This document shows, piece after piece, positions 24,651-35,040 of a stretch of 64,000 nucleotides of DNA. The notes below the pieces were generated by a model. It was not told the DNA's origin. It saw only the letters and a program-made list of their open reading frames with translations, and ran no database searches. The stretch comes from Archegozetes longisetosus (lineage: Eukaryota > Arthropoda > Arachnida > Sarcoptiformes > Trhypochthoniidae). The stretch covers positions 11,592,001 to 11,656,000 of the forward strand of contig JAEMBT020000002.1 of NCBI GenBank assembly GCA_018873245.2. The letters run 5' to 3'. Every line of letters starts with the position of its first letter. The first letter of the stretch is position 1. Both the position numbers and the translations under genes were made by a program.

Positions 24651-24892
24651 TAATTGAATGAATGCCCGCGATACTAGCGACATGTAAACCAGGGCATTAT
24701 TGAAATAGATACATTTCCATATTTGGGTAATTTTATGGAAGCGTGAATGGTTCGCAACTCGTCACTTGTCATATGTTTGTTGTCAATTTTTGAAAACGAA
24801 ATCAAGCAACATAGTATTGTAGTTTCATGTTACACTTTTTAACCATATTTTGGTAAATATCGGATAATCAAGGCACAAGTAATATATATATA

Positions 24893-25556
24893 TTCTGACT
24901 CACCACGCTCTACTGAGTGTAAATATGTAGACCACGCTCTTCGTCCCTTTATTTAGACTCCGCCCCTTATTTCCAATTGTCACCAATATTCGTATAATTC
25001 GACTCACCACACCTCTCTGACACTAGATATGTAGGCCACGACCCCTCAGATCCATATTGTGACCTATAGGATCTTTCAAAGGTATATCGAATCGAATTTT
25101 GAGATTATGTACGTGATTTATTACGGTTGGTAGACTCCTGTCATTACCCAGGAGCTACCACTGAAGGTGGTCTACCGCAGCTCCACTCTTGGTTGGGGAT
25201 GACGGAAAACCTATGGATTTAGCCTCGTGGCCCATTCGGCTTTTGCCCAAGCTGACTTTATCCGAAAGCAGTTCCATCATCCACCAGAAAAAGCTCAACG
25301 GGACGAGGCTAAACCTATGTTTTCTAACATCCTCAGTCAAGGGTGGGGCTGGAGTAGACTGTCTCCGCGTATTAGCCCCTATAGGTCACAAAATGGGATG
25401 AGGGGCGTGGCCTACATACCTGGTGTCTGAGAAGCATAGCAAGTCGAATTATGTGAATATTGGTGACAACTGAAGATGAGGAGTGAAGACTAAACTAAGG
25501 GCCGGAGGAGGGAGAGGGCTATATATTTGCACTTAGGGGAGAGTGGTGAGTCAGAA
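24893..25556. mobile_element. Foldback element 10, GC-richer (664 bp)
   Basis: The ends TTCTGACTCACCACGCTCT and AGAGTGGTGAGTCAGAA are inverted. Further inward pairs include CGACTCACCACACC/CGAATTATG...GGTGACAA segments and ATTTAGCCTCGT/ACGAGGCTAAA, so almost the whole element folds on itself. Local GC is well above the surroundings, and several overlapping 60-70 codon open frames on both strands are by-products of that composition. Confidence 0.8.
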
Positions 25557-26226
25557 AATACTGCAAAGACTCCCATTTACATTTCCCCATAGCCTAAACT
25601 ATACTTTCCCACCGTCAGACATGAATTATGAAGCAGAGTCTGTCAGGGGAAAACAATCCTAACCCTCAGTATTCCAGTAAACCCAGCTAAAGTTTTTACC
25701 TAACATCACCTCTATCCCCTATTATTAGTTTAAACTCCTATAAGTCTCTGCCCTAATTTTGGGAGAAGTCTCGCTATAAAAGTGATAAACATATATGTAA
25801 ATAGTGTTTTTTACCTTGTGTCACTTGATAGAGTAAGTTTAAAAATCAAACAAGTGTTGACACGATATATATTGCAATATATGGTTAAGGGGGAGTAAAT
25901 CGGCGCGACCCCATGAAAATCGAGAGTGGAGTCAAATCGATAGAATTCGTGGACACAAATTGAAATCTTAAAAAATTTCTAAGCCACGCACACCCGTTCA
26001 AACTAAATATCGACATAGCTCAATAAGATTCAGAAGATTTTAAAGTAAATAAACTTTCAATACTTAGTTTATAGATAAATCCATAAATTTTATTTTCCGA
26101 GTTATTTACTATAGGTTAAAAACTACGAATAATTAATTGGAAAATAATTCTTTATATTGTTGCCTCGAAAGTAGCTGACAATTATTTTCGCGGCGTTCGC
26201 CATGAATATAACCACTACCTATACTA
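25557..26226. other. Left-arm filler, nothing recognised
   Basis: AT-rich DNA between foldback 10 and the mini-mariner. I see no exon, no transporter homology and no clear inverted repeat. Confidence 0.5.
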
Positions 26227-26464
26227 TTAAGTCGGCTGAAAGTAATTGCATATTCATATCTAATCAATCATAATCATGCTTACGAAGAAGTTATTCGTGA
26301 AATTGACTTTAAAAATGCCGCCATTGGAATATTAAGGTTACCAAAGTGTTGGGAAGTTGTCATAAAGCTTGAAGGCGACTACATTATATATTACTAAAAT
26401 ATCATTTTTATATCTGCTTTCGATAAAGAGTTATAAATGTTCAATTACTTTTCAGCCGACCTAA
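26227..26464 (+). mobile_element. Internally deleted mariner-like element (238 bp), TA target site
   Basis: Terminal inverted repeats AAGTCGGCTGAAAGTAATTG (left, near 26229) and CAATTACTTTTCAGCCGACC (right) are bounded by TA on each side (26225-26226 and 26465-26466), as expected for the mariner group. Between them is only the tail of a transposase. Confidence 0.85.
26275..26397 (+). pseudogene. C-terminal remnant of a mariner transposase
   Basis: Forty codons in one frame, ending at TAA 26395-26397, read HAYEEVIREIDFKNAAIG then LRLPKCWEVVIKLEGDYI. The LP+(C/R)W...GDYI pattern is typical of the end of mariner transposases. The DDD catalytic region is absent, so the element can only move in trans. 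Confidence 0.75.
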
Positions 26465-27780
26465 TATTTAGGTTCTGTTGTGTTACAAGTTTCCCTTCTA
26501 AACTGATGCCATTTTGTAGCCAACACGAAGTAGTCACAGAATGATATAACGCATTTAATGTCTATTTTATAATTAACTCTCTAATACTCTTGTTTAGCAG
26601 ACATAATAGTTCACCGATTTTGAAACTAAATCATTTCATACTAATCATATGCAATTTCTTGACATAAACTGCTTCGGGAATGTATGCTTATATTTTCGGC
26701 ATAATCAAAAAGATATTATATCTTAATCATGAAATTTAAATAGCAAAGAATTGTTTTAAAGAATGCGTGATATTGTTTCGATATTTTCAAAATAACAAGT
26801 TACCAGTTTCAAAGTTATTCAATTGAATTAATGGCAGAAATAAATTTAAATCCTAATAGAGCTGAAACACTTTGCATGCTGTGCTCTTAACGCAATTCAG
26901 TAACTAATAAATGTTAGAAAAATCACCAAAATTTTATTGCAATTTTGTCAGTTTAAATGTGCTTTTGTTGGCTTACTTCAGCTGTTTGATTACAGTTTAA
27001 TCAAAACTAAAATATTTCTAATCAGCAAAAATGTGAAGCAGAACTTTGATTAAAAAATTTAGAAGACTGCGCTAAATTATTATTGTTTTACAGACGTTTG
27101 AACGATAAATTCATGAGTTTCGTAGTTCCGTAAAAATGTTTGATGAATTCTATTGAATGAATTGTTTTATTGTTAATTTGATTGACTTGAAGTATGTAAT
27201 TAACTGAAGCATAAACTTGAACTCATTCAATAAAATTGATGTTTTCATTAAGTGTTTTGGACTTTAGAACTTTGTGATTAAAACTAATAAAAGTAATAAA
27301 TGATTAAAGCAATAGATGTATGTAATTAGTATATAATATGCAGACGTTTATAAAAGAGAGATTATAATACTGTGATACCAAATTTCGTTTAGAAGTCTTC
27401 TTGTATTCGATGAAATAAGCTAAACCACTTTTTGAGTATTAGTAATTTTATTTAAGACAAAAACAATTTATATACAGAGATTAGAAGTTATAAGTAGAGA
27501 ACAATCTTAAAAGACAACTTTCACGATTGTTCGAGAAGTGAAGAGTGACTATTTTGTCACTCCTTATATACGGACAGAAAGTTGTTTACAAAAGTTACTG
27601 GAATTTTCCATAAGTATCTACGTTGGTCACTAACTGACCAACACGTACTCGATAATTGCCCTATTGCCCTATTTTTGACACTTTGATCCATTATTGGGGT
27701 CATCATCGCGACTGACCCACAATTAAGGATTATCTTCTCAGAACTCTTTGTGTTCTGTTTATTTTGCTAAATATAGGCCA

Positions 27781-27821
27781 TTGTGAGATCAAATCTTTGA
27801 AAACGGTATTTGATCTCACAA
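27781..27821. repeat. Perfect 14-bp-stem hairpin
   Basis: TTGTGAGATCAAAT pairs exactly with ATTTGATCTCACAA across a 13-base loop. It lies in left-arm sequence not found in the right arm. Confidence 0.6.
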
Positions 27822-27965
27822 TATGTTCATATTTAAAAGCACTAAAAGTTTAGCAATAACCTATAAGTTAAATATATAACTTTTTAGCAATCAATATGTA
27901 CTGAACTTTTATAAGGCTGCACTTATCTCATCATAAGTTTATATGCATGTTATTGTTAGAGATTA

Positions 27966-28135
27966 CTTTTCGGTGAAAACCGTTCTTTTTCTTCAATCGT
28001 TATCTTCGGTAATCATCAAAACTCATTCAATTTATGTATTTTAAATTATTTAAAATCTAAAAGACATAAATTGAACGAGTTTTGATGGTTACAGAAGATA
28101 AAAATTGGAGAAAAAGAACGGGTTTCACCGAAAAG
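27966..28135. mobile_element. Foldback element 11 (~170 bp)
   Basis: CTTTTCGGTGAAAACCGTTC and its continuation through CATCAAAACTCATTCAAT are mirrored by GAACGGGTTTCACCGAAAAG and ATTGAACGAGTTTTGATGG, with a ~45-base AT-rich centre. Non-coding. Confidence 0.8.
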
Positions 28136-28333
28136 TCACAACTCTAGTTATTGTAAACATTGACTTAAAAGTTAGTCTTTTGATATATCAATGTCGCTCA
28201 CACACCACACACAAGTTTTATAGTAATGATAGTATGCATTCATAAAATATTATTTAGTGATTGCATTCCATCAAAATTTTGATTATAAATTTTCGCGAAA
28301 ATTGAATTTGTACAAAGACTTTTGAAAGTGATA

Positions 28334-29172
28334 GTACTATGCTTTCAAAAAGTAAAGGCAAGATTTTTAAAATATATACTTTCCAATAAAGCATGATTCT
28401 TCACTTAACAGGCTTTAAAATTTGACCCAATATTAAAGTTTGAAATAAGAGTTAAAACTCGATTATTAATAAGTTGAACAGATAGATATTTTTTTGGTAG
28501 AACACAAAAAGTTCACAATAGTTCAAAAAGCATGCTTTTATTAAACATAAAATGTTTTTAAAACATAGTGAACTGTGATTGTGGAATGTGATTAACCCTA
28601 AATTCATTACTATACCTGGAGGGTACTTCCATTTAACTCCCGTTCCCGATCTCAATGAAAATCACATATTATATGTATTTTGGGCTGAAAATCGAATGGT
28701 GAAGGTCCGAAGTTGCGATGACAAACCGTTTTTAAGATATATAATAAAAGTCCAAACAAACCTAACCTAACCTAACCACTACGCCAAGCCGACTGGGATA
28801 TGATGATATTACTAAAATACATCTATTTATACGTAATACACTTTCAATTGTGTCTCTTAATTGGCTGGTCATCATAGAATATGACATTCGGTTAGGTTAG
28901 GTTTTTATGCTATATCTCAGAAACGGTTTGTCATCGCAACATGGGACCAAAACCATTCAATCCAGGAGCCCAAAATACATAAGATATGTGACTTTCATCG
29001 AGATCGGAGACGGCAGCTAAATGGAAGTATAACCTGTACCGGATTAGTTAAAGTTTACTTTGAAGAACTGATAAAAGTGACTAATTCCTAGTAATATCTT
29101 ACTAAAAATTTTGTGTACTATGCGTGAAAGTATATATCTTTTCTTTGGCTTTACTTTTTGAAAGCACAGTAC
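28334..29172. mobile_element. Foldback element 12 (~840 bp) with (AACCT)n core
   Basis: The outer ends GTACTATGCTTTCAAAAAG and CTTTTTGAAAGCACAGTAC are inverted. Inside them lie longer inverted arms, for example ATGACAAACCGTTTTTAAGA against CAGAAACGGTTTGTCATCG and TTTTGGGCTGAAAATCGAAT against CAATCCAGGAGCCCAAAATA. A short AACCTAACCTAACCTAACC tract (28769-28787) faces GGTTAGGTTAGG near 28891. Absent from the right arm, so inserted after the duplication or lost from the partner. Confidence 0.8.
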
Positions 29173-29707
29173 GTATATAGCAATTAATTATTAACAAAAA
29201 TTGGTTTTAAAGTTGAGTACTTGTTCAACAATAAAATAGTAATCAACTCACCAATATTTTGGATGTGAGACATGAGAATCTTAAATCGAATTTAAGTTTG
29301 AAAAATTCATTTAAACAGAATGCAATTACAAACCGTTAACGCAATTATAGGAGCAAAACAATGAAAACACAAATTTGAAGGCGATAGAGAAACTCATTAT
29401 CGGTAAACTTGAAATCCTTTTTAAGCATGTTTTGTTTACGGGTTTTTATCAAAAAGAAACAAGTCATATCTTAATCATAACATAGCAAATAATTCTTAGA
29501 AGGGGTATCTCAAGAATGTTATATCCTTTCAATGTTTGATTAAATTGAGTTAAGTGGCAATTTGTGTGCAATAAAACTTCAAAATAATATAAACAAGTTT
29601 CAAATTATCCAAATCAATTGGTTGTCGTACGTCATAATTATTCACATAATTTATTTTGAAGTTTTTCGATAATCGAACTCTGAATCTCTTTCTGGGATTC
29701 AAACATT

Positions 29708-30080
29708 AAGCAAATGCAATGATTTATAATTCCATACCAGAAAATACTTTATTAAACTTAAAATGTTCTAATATTTAAATAAAGTGTAAGGTTTCACAGG
29801 AATTACTGTTATCTAGAAAAATGATACTCAAATAATTATTATCTTTCATTTCATAGTGAGAAAATCTTTCACAGAACTTATTAAATAAATGCAATGCTTT
29901 GCAATTTCAAACCAGAGAGAAATACTTTATTAAACTTAAAAAGTTGTCAAATATATTTATATTTATATTTGAATAGAAGTGTGAGATTTCAAACGAATTA
30001 TCGTTATCTAAAAAATGGAAATCAAACAATTTTTACCTTTCATGCCATAGTAAGAAAATGTTTCACAGAATTCATTACCG
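29708..30080 (-). repeat. Local tandem duplication of the exon-2 3' part in the left copy
   Basis: The segment ~29708-29885 repeats ~29890-30080. Each unit contains a motif like GAAAATCTTTCACAGAA (complement of the end of exon 2) followed by GAAATACTTTATTAAACTTAAAA. The right arm has this unit once, so the doubling is private to the left copy. Confidence 0.65.
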
Positions 30081-30661
30081 ATAATAAAAGCAATGGAGCG
30101 TGGATATCTAAGTTTTTAGGTGCTGCTGACTCTTTATTGCTATTATCAAAGATTTCTTTATTTCATCCCAAATACAATATGAGTTATGATTAGAACAGAT
30201 ATCAATGTTTTCTTAAGGTTAACTATAGTCTCTTTAAACAATAGTTGGCTTTGAATACGATTATCTGATAATGATGTTTGAAATAAATATCAGGTAATGC
30301 TTACCATCTTTGTAGAGCCTAAGATTATTGAAACCGTGAGCTCAATGAACAAATGAAGAGGTGTAGTAAAACTCGTTCACTACAACCAAAATAAATAAAG
30401 TTGACGAAAACTCTTATCAAAATTATGGTTTTGTTTAATGTTCTCTCTTTACCAATTATAAGACTACAATTATTGCTTACACAAATCGGCTTCGCTTTGA
30501 GTCTGAGCATATTTGAATTTGAAAAGATTGAGTAGAGTTTCTTCAATTCGCAATTTGATTAGATTTGGAAATGCGTCGAGCCTATTTGAAGACTCACGTT
30601 AACCAAATTCAATAGGTTGTAATATGTTTTAGAAAACCCCAGTATATGCTACTAGATTTCA

Positions 30662-30846
30662 GAATATTCCGAAAGTTCTAGAATTCACTGCGAAACTCTA
30701 GAATGTTCTAGAAAAGTAATAAATTATGCTTCAAGATTCTAGGTTTTTAGAAAGCTTCAGAATTTACTAAAGGTTCTAGTTTGTTTTGAAAAGTTATAAA
30801 CGTTCCTGCAAAATTCAAAGATGTACTAGAAAATTCTGGAATGTTC
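30662..30846. promoter_or_regulatory. Cluster of heat-shock-element-like GAAnnTTC arrays
   Basis: Three perfect alternating arrays are present: GAAAGTTCTAGAA (30671-30683), GAATGTTCTAGAA (30701-30713) and a four-unit GAAAATTCTGGAATGTTC (30829-30846). Imperfect units lie between them. This matches the nGAAnnTTCnnGAAn consensus for HSF trimers. The cluster is 350-540 bases upstream of exon 1 of the left (decayed) transporter copy. It could instead be a decayed TTCTAGAA-type simple repeat. Confidence 0.45.
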
Positions 30847-31839
30847 CACGGTTTTATAGAATATTTTCGAGAATTCTGGATATTCATCAGGGTTGTACAA
30901 ATTCCTGGATTGCTTTGATTGTTTACCTATAGAATCTTATGCTGCATAGTGTTATAGGGTATAACCTTGTAATAATATCAAGTCTTTAGTAAGTCCAGGC
31001 GTAAAGCCGAACTAATATAGAACTTTTTAAAATATACAAGCTGAAGCTCACACTTGTTTTATCGATATGATAATAAAGAACTAAAATGTAGTTCCAACTG
31101 TGAACATATAAGACGAATTTGAACTATAAATGTTTACCTAATGAAAAAGTAGAAATTAAGCACGTTTTGAATACTCTGAAATATTTATTCCGCATAACTC
31201 GATCAGTATTTAAGAGAGCCAAAGAATCTCCAAATTTGCTCAACCCTGATAATCACACGTTTCTAAAAACGACATAAAAATTGCAGGGTTTTTAAGCTCA
31301 ATACAAATTTAAATCTGTTCAAATCTCTTCGAGTCTTACTCGATTCAGACTTGACTCAACGACAGTCGAATCTGTAGATTTGTACTCGAAAATTTGACTC
31401 GATTTGCAAAACCGTTCAATTCGACTCGACTCGTGCGGGACACTAGCGTTTAGTCTTTAAAAGTAAATAAGTTTTCATTCGATTTATTATCTCAAATTGA
31501 TTAAAGGCAGTAAATTGTATAATTGATCCAAAAGTCAAACCGAATAATGCTGCTTTAATCGAGTTTCGATTTTTTTCAAACTAGAACATTGATATAATTG
31601 TCTGATTTGATTCTCACAATCTTTTTGTTCATTCTTTAAAAATATTATTAACTTATTCAATGTTTTCGCTTTATTGTTAAAATAGAAAATTGTTTGGGAT
31701 AAGAAAGATTGAATAAAAAAATAGAATAAATTATTTGGAAAAGAGTGAATAGTATTGGTTTATGAGGAGAATAAATTATAATGCTATTTAGCTATGGAAA
31801 CATTACAGATAATGGTTTTACCGTGAGGGGGAAGCATAG

Positions 31840-32040
31840 TCTAAGTCCAACTGACATCGAAATACAGATAAACCTCTCTATTTTGAACATGTAGTTAAGC
31901 CCTTTTAAGAAAGACTAAAAGTAAGCCTTAATTTATGAATTTATTTATTCTTTTATAAAATGGACTCATCTTAATCTTGAAGATAGAGAGGTTTAGCTGT
32001 AGCAACATTTGTAAAATGTCAAGTTTAGGTGGCAGGTAAA
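31840..32040. mobile_element. Probable foldback element in the spacer
   Basis: ACAGATAAACCTCTCTATTTT (from 31873) is mirrored by AAGATAGAGAGGTTTAGCTGT (to about 32000), with weaker pairing outward. Boundaries uncertain. Confidence 0.45.
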
Positions 32041-35040
32041 CTTTCCAAAGGAAAACTGTCCTAAATAACTATCCTAAAGTATCTCTAAATCTCTTAAACC
32101 CTGTTTTTCTTCCCCAAATAAACTTTTTGTACTAATCCCTGTTTTATGATGTAGTTGTTCATAAGTAAGTTTAGTTTTCAAAAGTCATATGACACAATAT
32201 TTCTTACATTGTACAGATGTAAAGATATGAAATCTATTAACATTTTTCTAAGATATATTCTTCCCAATGAGATATGAAGCGTAACTTTTCAATAGACCGC
32301 TATTAATTGAAAAGCAAGTTTTGTTAAAAGTGCGCAAATGACGTTTATCAACAAAACCTTAATCAAAACAAGATAGTACAGCGCGATAGTGGTTACGAAC
32401 TTTTATTCATATTTGAGACTCAAAGCCATCGCTATACATCACGTACTTTACACTACTTTTAGGTAAGAAAGAGGAACCGTTTCTCTCGTTATAACTACAC
32501 TGATATTGCCAACTTTAGTAGTTACTTTGTATGATTCAACAAAATTAAACATATCTGTAATCAACTAAACCATAAAACGTAAATATTTGTTGAGTCAAGC
32601 TGGTTAATAAAGAAAGAAAAATAAGGTTTGGGAAAGTTTACCAGATCCCGAGCTTAGGCTTCTGTTCTTCAGTACACTTAAGGCTTATCTTAAATAACAA
32701 AAACTTGATTAGGATTGACTTTTGAAAAATCATGTGTATCCACATGAACTGTAAGTTTACGTTTGTGATCGAAGTGTTTTATAGCTTATCGCAGATGACA
32801 CCATACCATACAATAACTATGAAACTTAGTTTCTCATTTCAATTCTCGTTAAAAATCGAATCACACCTTACCCTAAATTCTCGATTTGACTCATTTTTAG
32901 ACAAATACTTATGCACACTAATCTGTTTAGATCTTGGAAACTAAACAAACTTAAGAAAAAATGTTACAGAATCCACTTAATTGTTCTAATTGTTTGACAT
33001 AATTGTTAAAGTTTACAATCATATCTGTTGCTTATAAAGTTAAACTTTGAAATTTGAATTTCTCTCAATAATAGTTGTGAATTAGTGCAAACTTTCTTTT
33101 GAAGTAAATTATTAAAAAATGCAAATAATTGTCTTAATTATCTTTTTACTGAAGCATGAAATTAAAAATTGCAGATTCAGTATTGAAATGACAATAAATC
33201 AAAAACAGAAATATGGTACAATAGTCGAGAACTATTATGACAGAAACAATAGTTAAACTATTATGCTAAATTTATCGACTAAACAAAAGCTTTTTAATCA
33301 AAAGTGAATCAACTGATGATTCCACGAGATAATCAAAATTTCAATTGAATATATTATACCAAATTTATTTCGATTAAAATTCATCCGTTTTGATAAGCTG
33401 TCAAATAGCATGTGATAAAAATTTATGAGTCGTAATAGTGAGCGCTCAAAACTATTTTTGTCTTCACTCCTGATCCCAAAGATTATTTCTATTAAAAAAC
33501 ACGTCGAAAGTCAGTTGTCGTGTTTTGGAAGTTTAATATTTGAATGTGGAAAATCTTTTTTTTCTGTTAAATTGCTGACGAATCGTTTAAATTTATTAAT
33601 TAGTGTTAAGAAAATCTATATTGCACTCTCTAAACCTGAGGCTTAAAATCAAGATAAAGTTGACAAATTAGTTAAAGTAACCTGATAATGAAACGCTACT
33701 TTTGCTCATAAGTGGTGATATGGATAATATCAGCATATTATTTCTTTGATTACAGTTAAATAGCAGATCAAAGTTTGAATTGTCAGATTGTGCAGCAGTT
33801 TGTCATAATTGGAATGTGCCTTTTATTGCTATCACATTATTTTTGAACGGCCTCGTGCCGAACTATCGTTGTTCTACGATTCAAACAGTTCATTTTTGAA
33901 ACTATTCTAAACAAAAATAGCTTTGATCAAATTAGTTTTATCAATTTATTAAATGATTAATCTAGTTATCTAAGTTCAAACTGTGTTGAATGTTATAAAA
34001 AACGCTTCATTACTTATCGAGTAAGTATGAGAGACTTATTGTTGTTTTAGTGTTGGTTTATTTTCTTTATGATAAAGTTTGGGAAAACTAATGACAATAT
34101 GTTGAACATTAAGCTTTACTTTCGCAAATGTATTGAAAACAAACTATCATTGTTAGTGTCGGGCTAGTCCTCTCTGTTTAGTAACGATTTGTAAAGTTAA
34201 CATCGAATTATTATCATTAAAATGATAAAAGAATGTATGAAAAATAGGTGGTCCATAAACTTGTATAACATCTGCTTTTGCGCTTAAGGTGGAGTCATTA
34301 TCCTCAATAACAATATTTAGAACATATTTGTGGATTCAGTTATTAGCAACTCATTCCTGTCTAGATTTTGTTTTAGACCTCTCTCCCTCTCTCTCCACTA
34401 GTTTTTCAATAGCATCACTGTTTTTGGCACCAATTCTAGACCTAAAGTTATACCAACTTTCAATGTATATCACTTTTCCTGTCTATGATTTCAAAGTTAA
34501 ACAAAGATAAAAAAAGCATTTTTGGGAAATCCGCGATAGACTTGTTCCGGATTTCTCATCACTTAATATTGTTTTGTTGTATTTTTTCAGATGAGTCGTA
34601 AGAACTGGTTGCAATTCCATTCGATTTGCGTTTAGTTATGTGATGAACGAACAGCAGTTGTTACTGTGAACTTTAAAATTTAACATATTCAAATAATATT
34701 CATATCAGTTTGATGAGAATTGAGATCGCGGAATAAAAGTAATAAATATTATATTGACTCAATTAATCTAAGTGTTCACAAGTATTTATATTACTCTTAT
34801 TATTGACTCAAATTGCTTTATGCCAAGCTATTACGTGTAAATTGTCACCAGCGCTTCCCCTAAGTTATATATTGATAACAAAACAGTCATAGTCTTATGA
34901 TTGGTAAAGAGAGAATATTAAACAACTTTGATAAGAGTTTTCGACAATTTATTCATATTGGTTGTAGTGAACGAGTTTTACTACATTTGTTCATTTGTTC
35001 GCTGAGCTCACGGTTTCAATAACTTTAGTGGCTCTGCAAA

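Larger units (their letters stand above)
21493..30307 (-). pseudogene. SLC15/POT peptide transporter, left copy: exons 1, 2 and 11 only
   Basis: Exon 1 is a lone ATG codon (30305-30307) followed by the donor gtaagc. Exon 2 homology lies at about 30045-30155 but its acceptor AG has become GG (TTTAGG to TTTGGG). It also has at least two single-base deletions relative to the right copy, one near the Leu-Asp-Asn run and one in the run of As before CTTAG, so it is out of frame. No trace of exons 3-10 was seen. Exon 11 (21493-21705) is intact, with an acceptor and 71 codons including the stop; it encodes the last membrane helix and acidic/Asn-rich tail and differs from the right copy at only three residues. 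Without the 10-helix core it cannot be a transporter. Confidence 0.85.
20628..30475 (-). repeat. Left arm of a 23-kb inverted duplication (SLC15 copy, reversed)
   Basis: Reverse-complement homology to the right arm is seen in two blocks: 20628 to ~21930 (matching ~42215-43540) and ~26780-30475 (matching 34890-~36735). Within the second block, the ~27.3-29.3 kb stretch contains insertions absent from the right arm. The stretch 21930-26780 has no counterpart of right-arm exons 3-10 and is filled with foldbacks and a mini-mariner. The outer block is nearly identical to its partner, while the inner block is visibly more diverged. Confidence 0.85.
30476..34889. other. Spacer between the head-to-head transporter copies
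   Basis: About 4.4 kb without palindrome homology; presumably holds the promoter of the right transporter copy. Contents seen: a heat-shock-element-like cluster at 30662-30850, a TCGACTCGA-rich stretch near 31320-31440, and a likely foldback at about 31840-32040. No gene recognised; the 60-75 codon open frames here lack protein-like motifs. Confidence 0.5.

Noticed and set aside
25155-25430. Three overlapping 61-70 codon frames on both strands
   Set aside because: By-products of the GC-richer foldback 10; no motif and mirrored by the inverted arms.
29894-30193. Open frame on the plus strand across left exon 2 and its partner at 35221-35451 (minus)
   Set aside because: Antisense shadow of transporter exon 2 in both arms.
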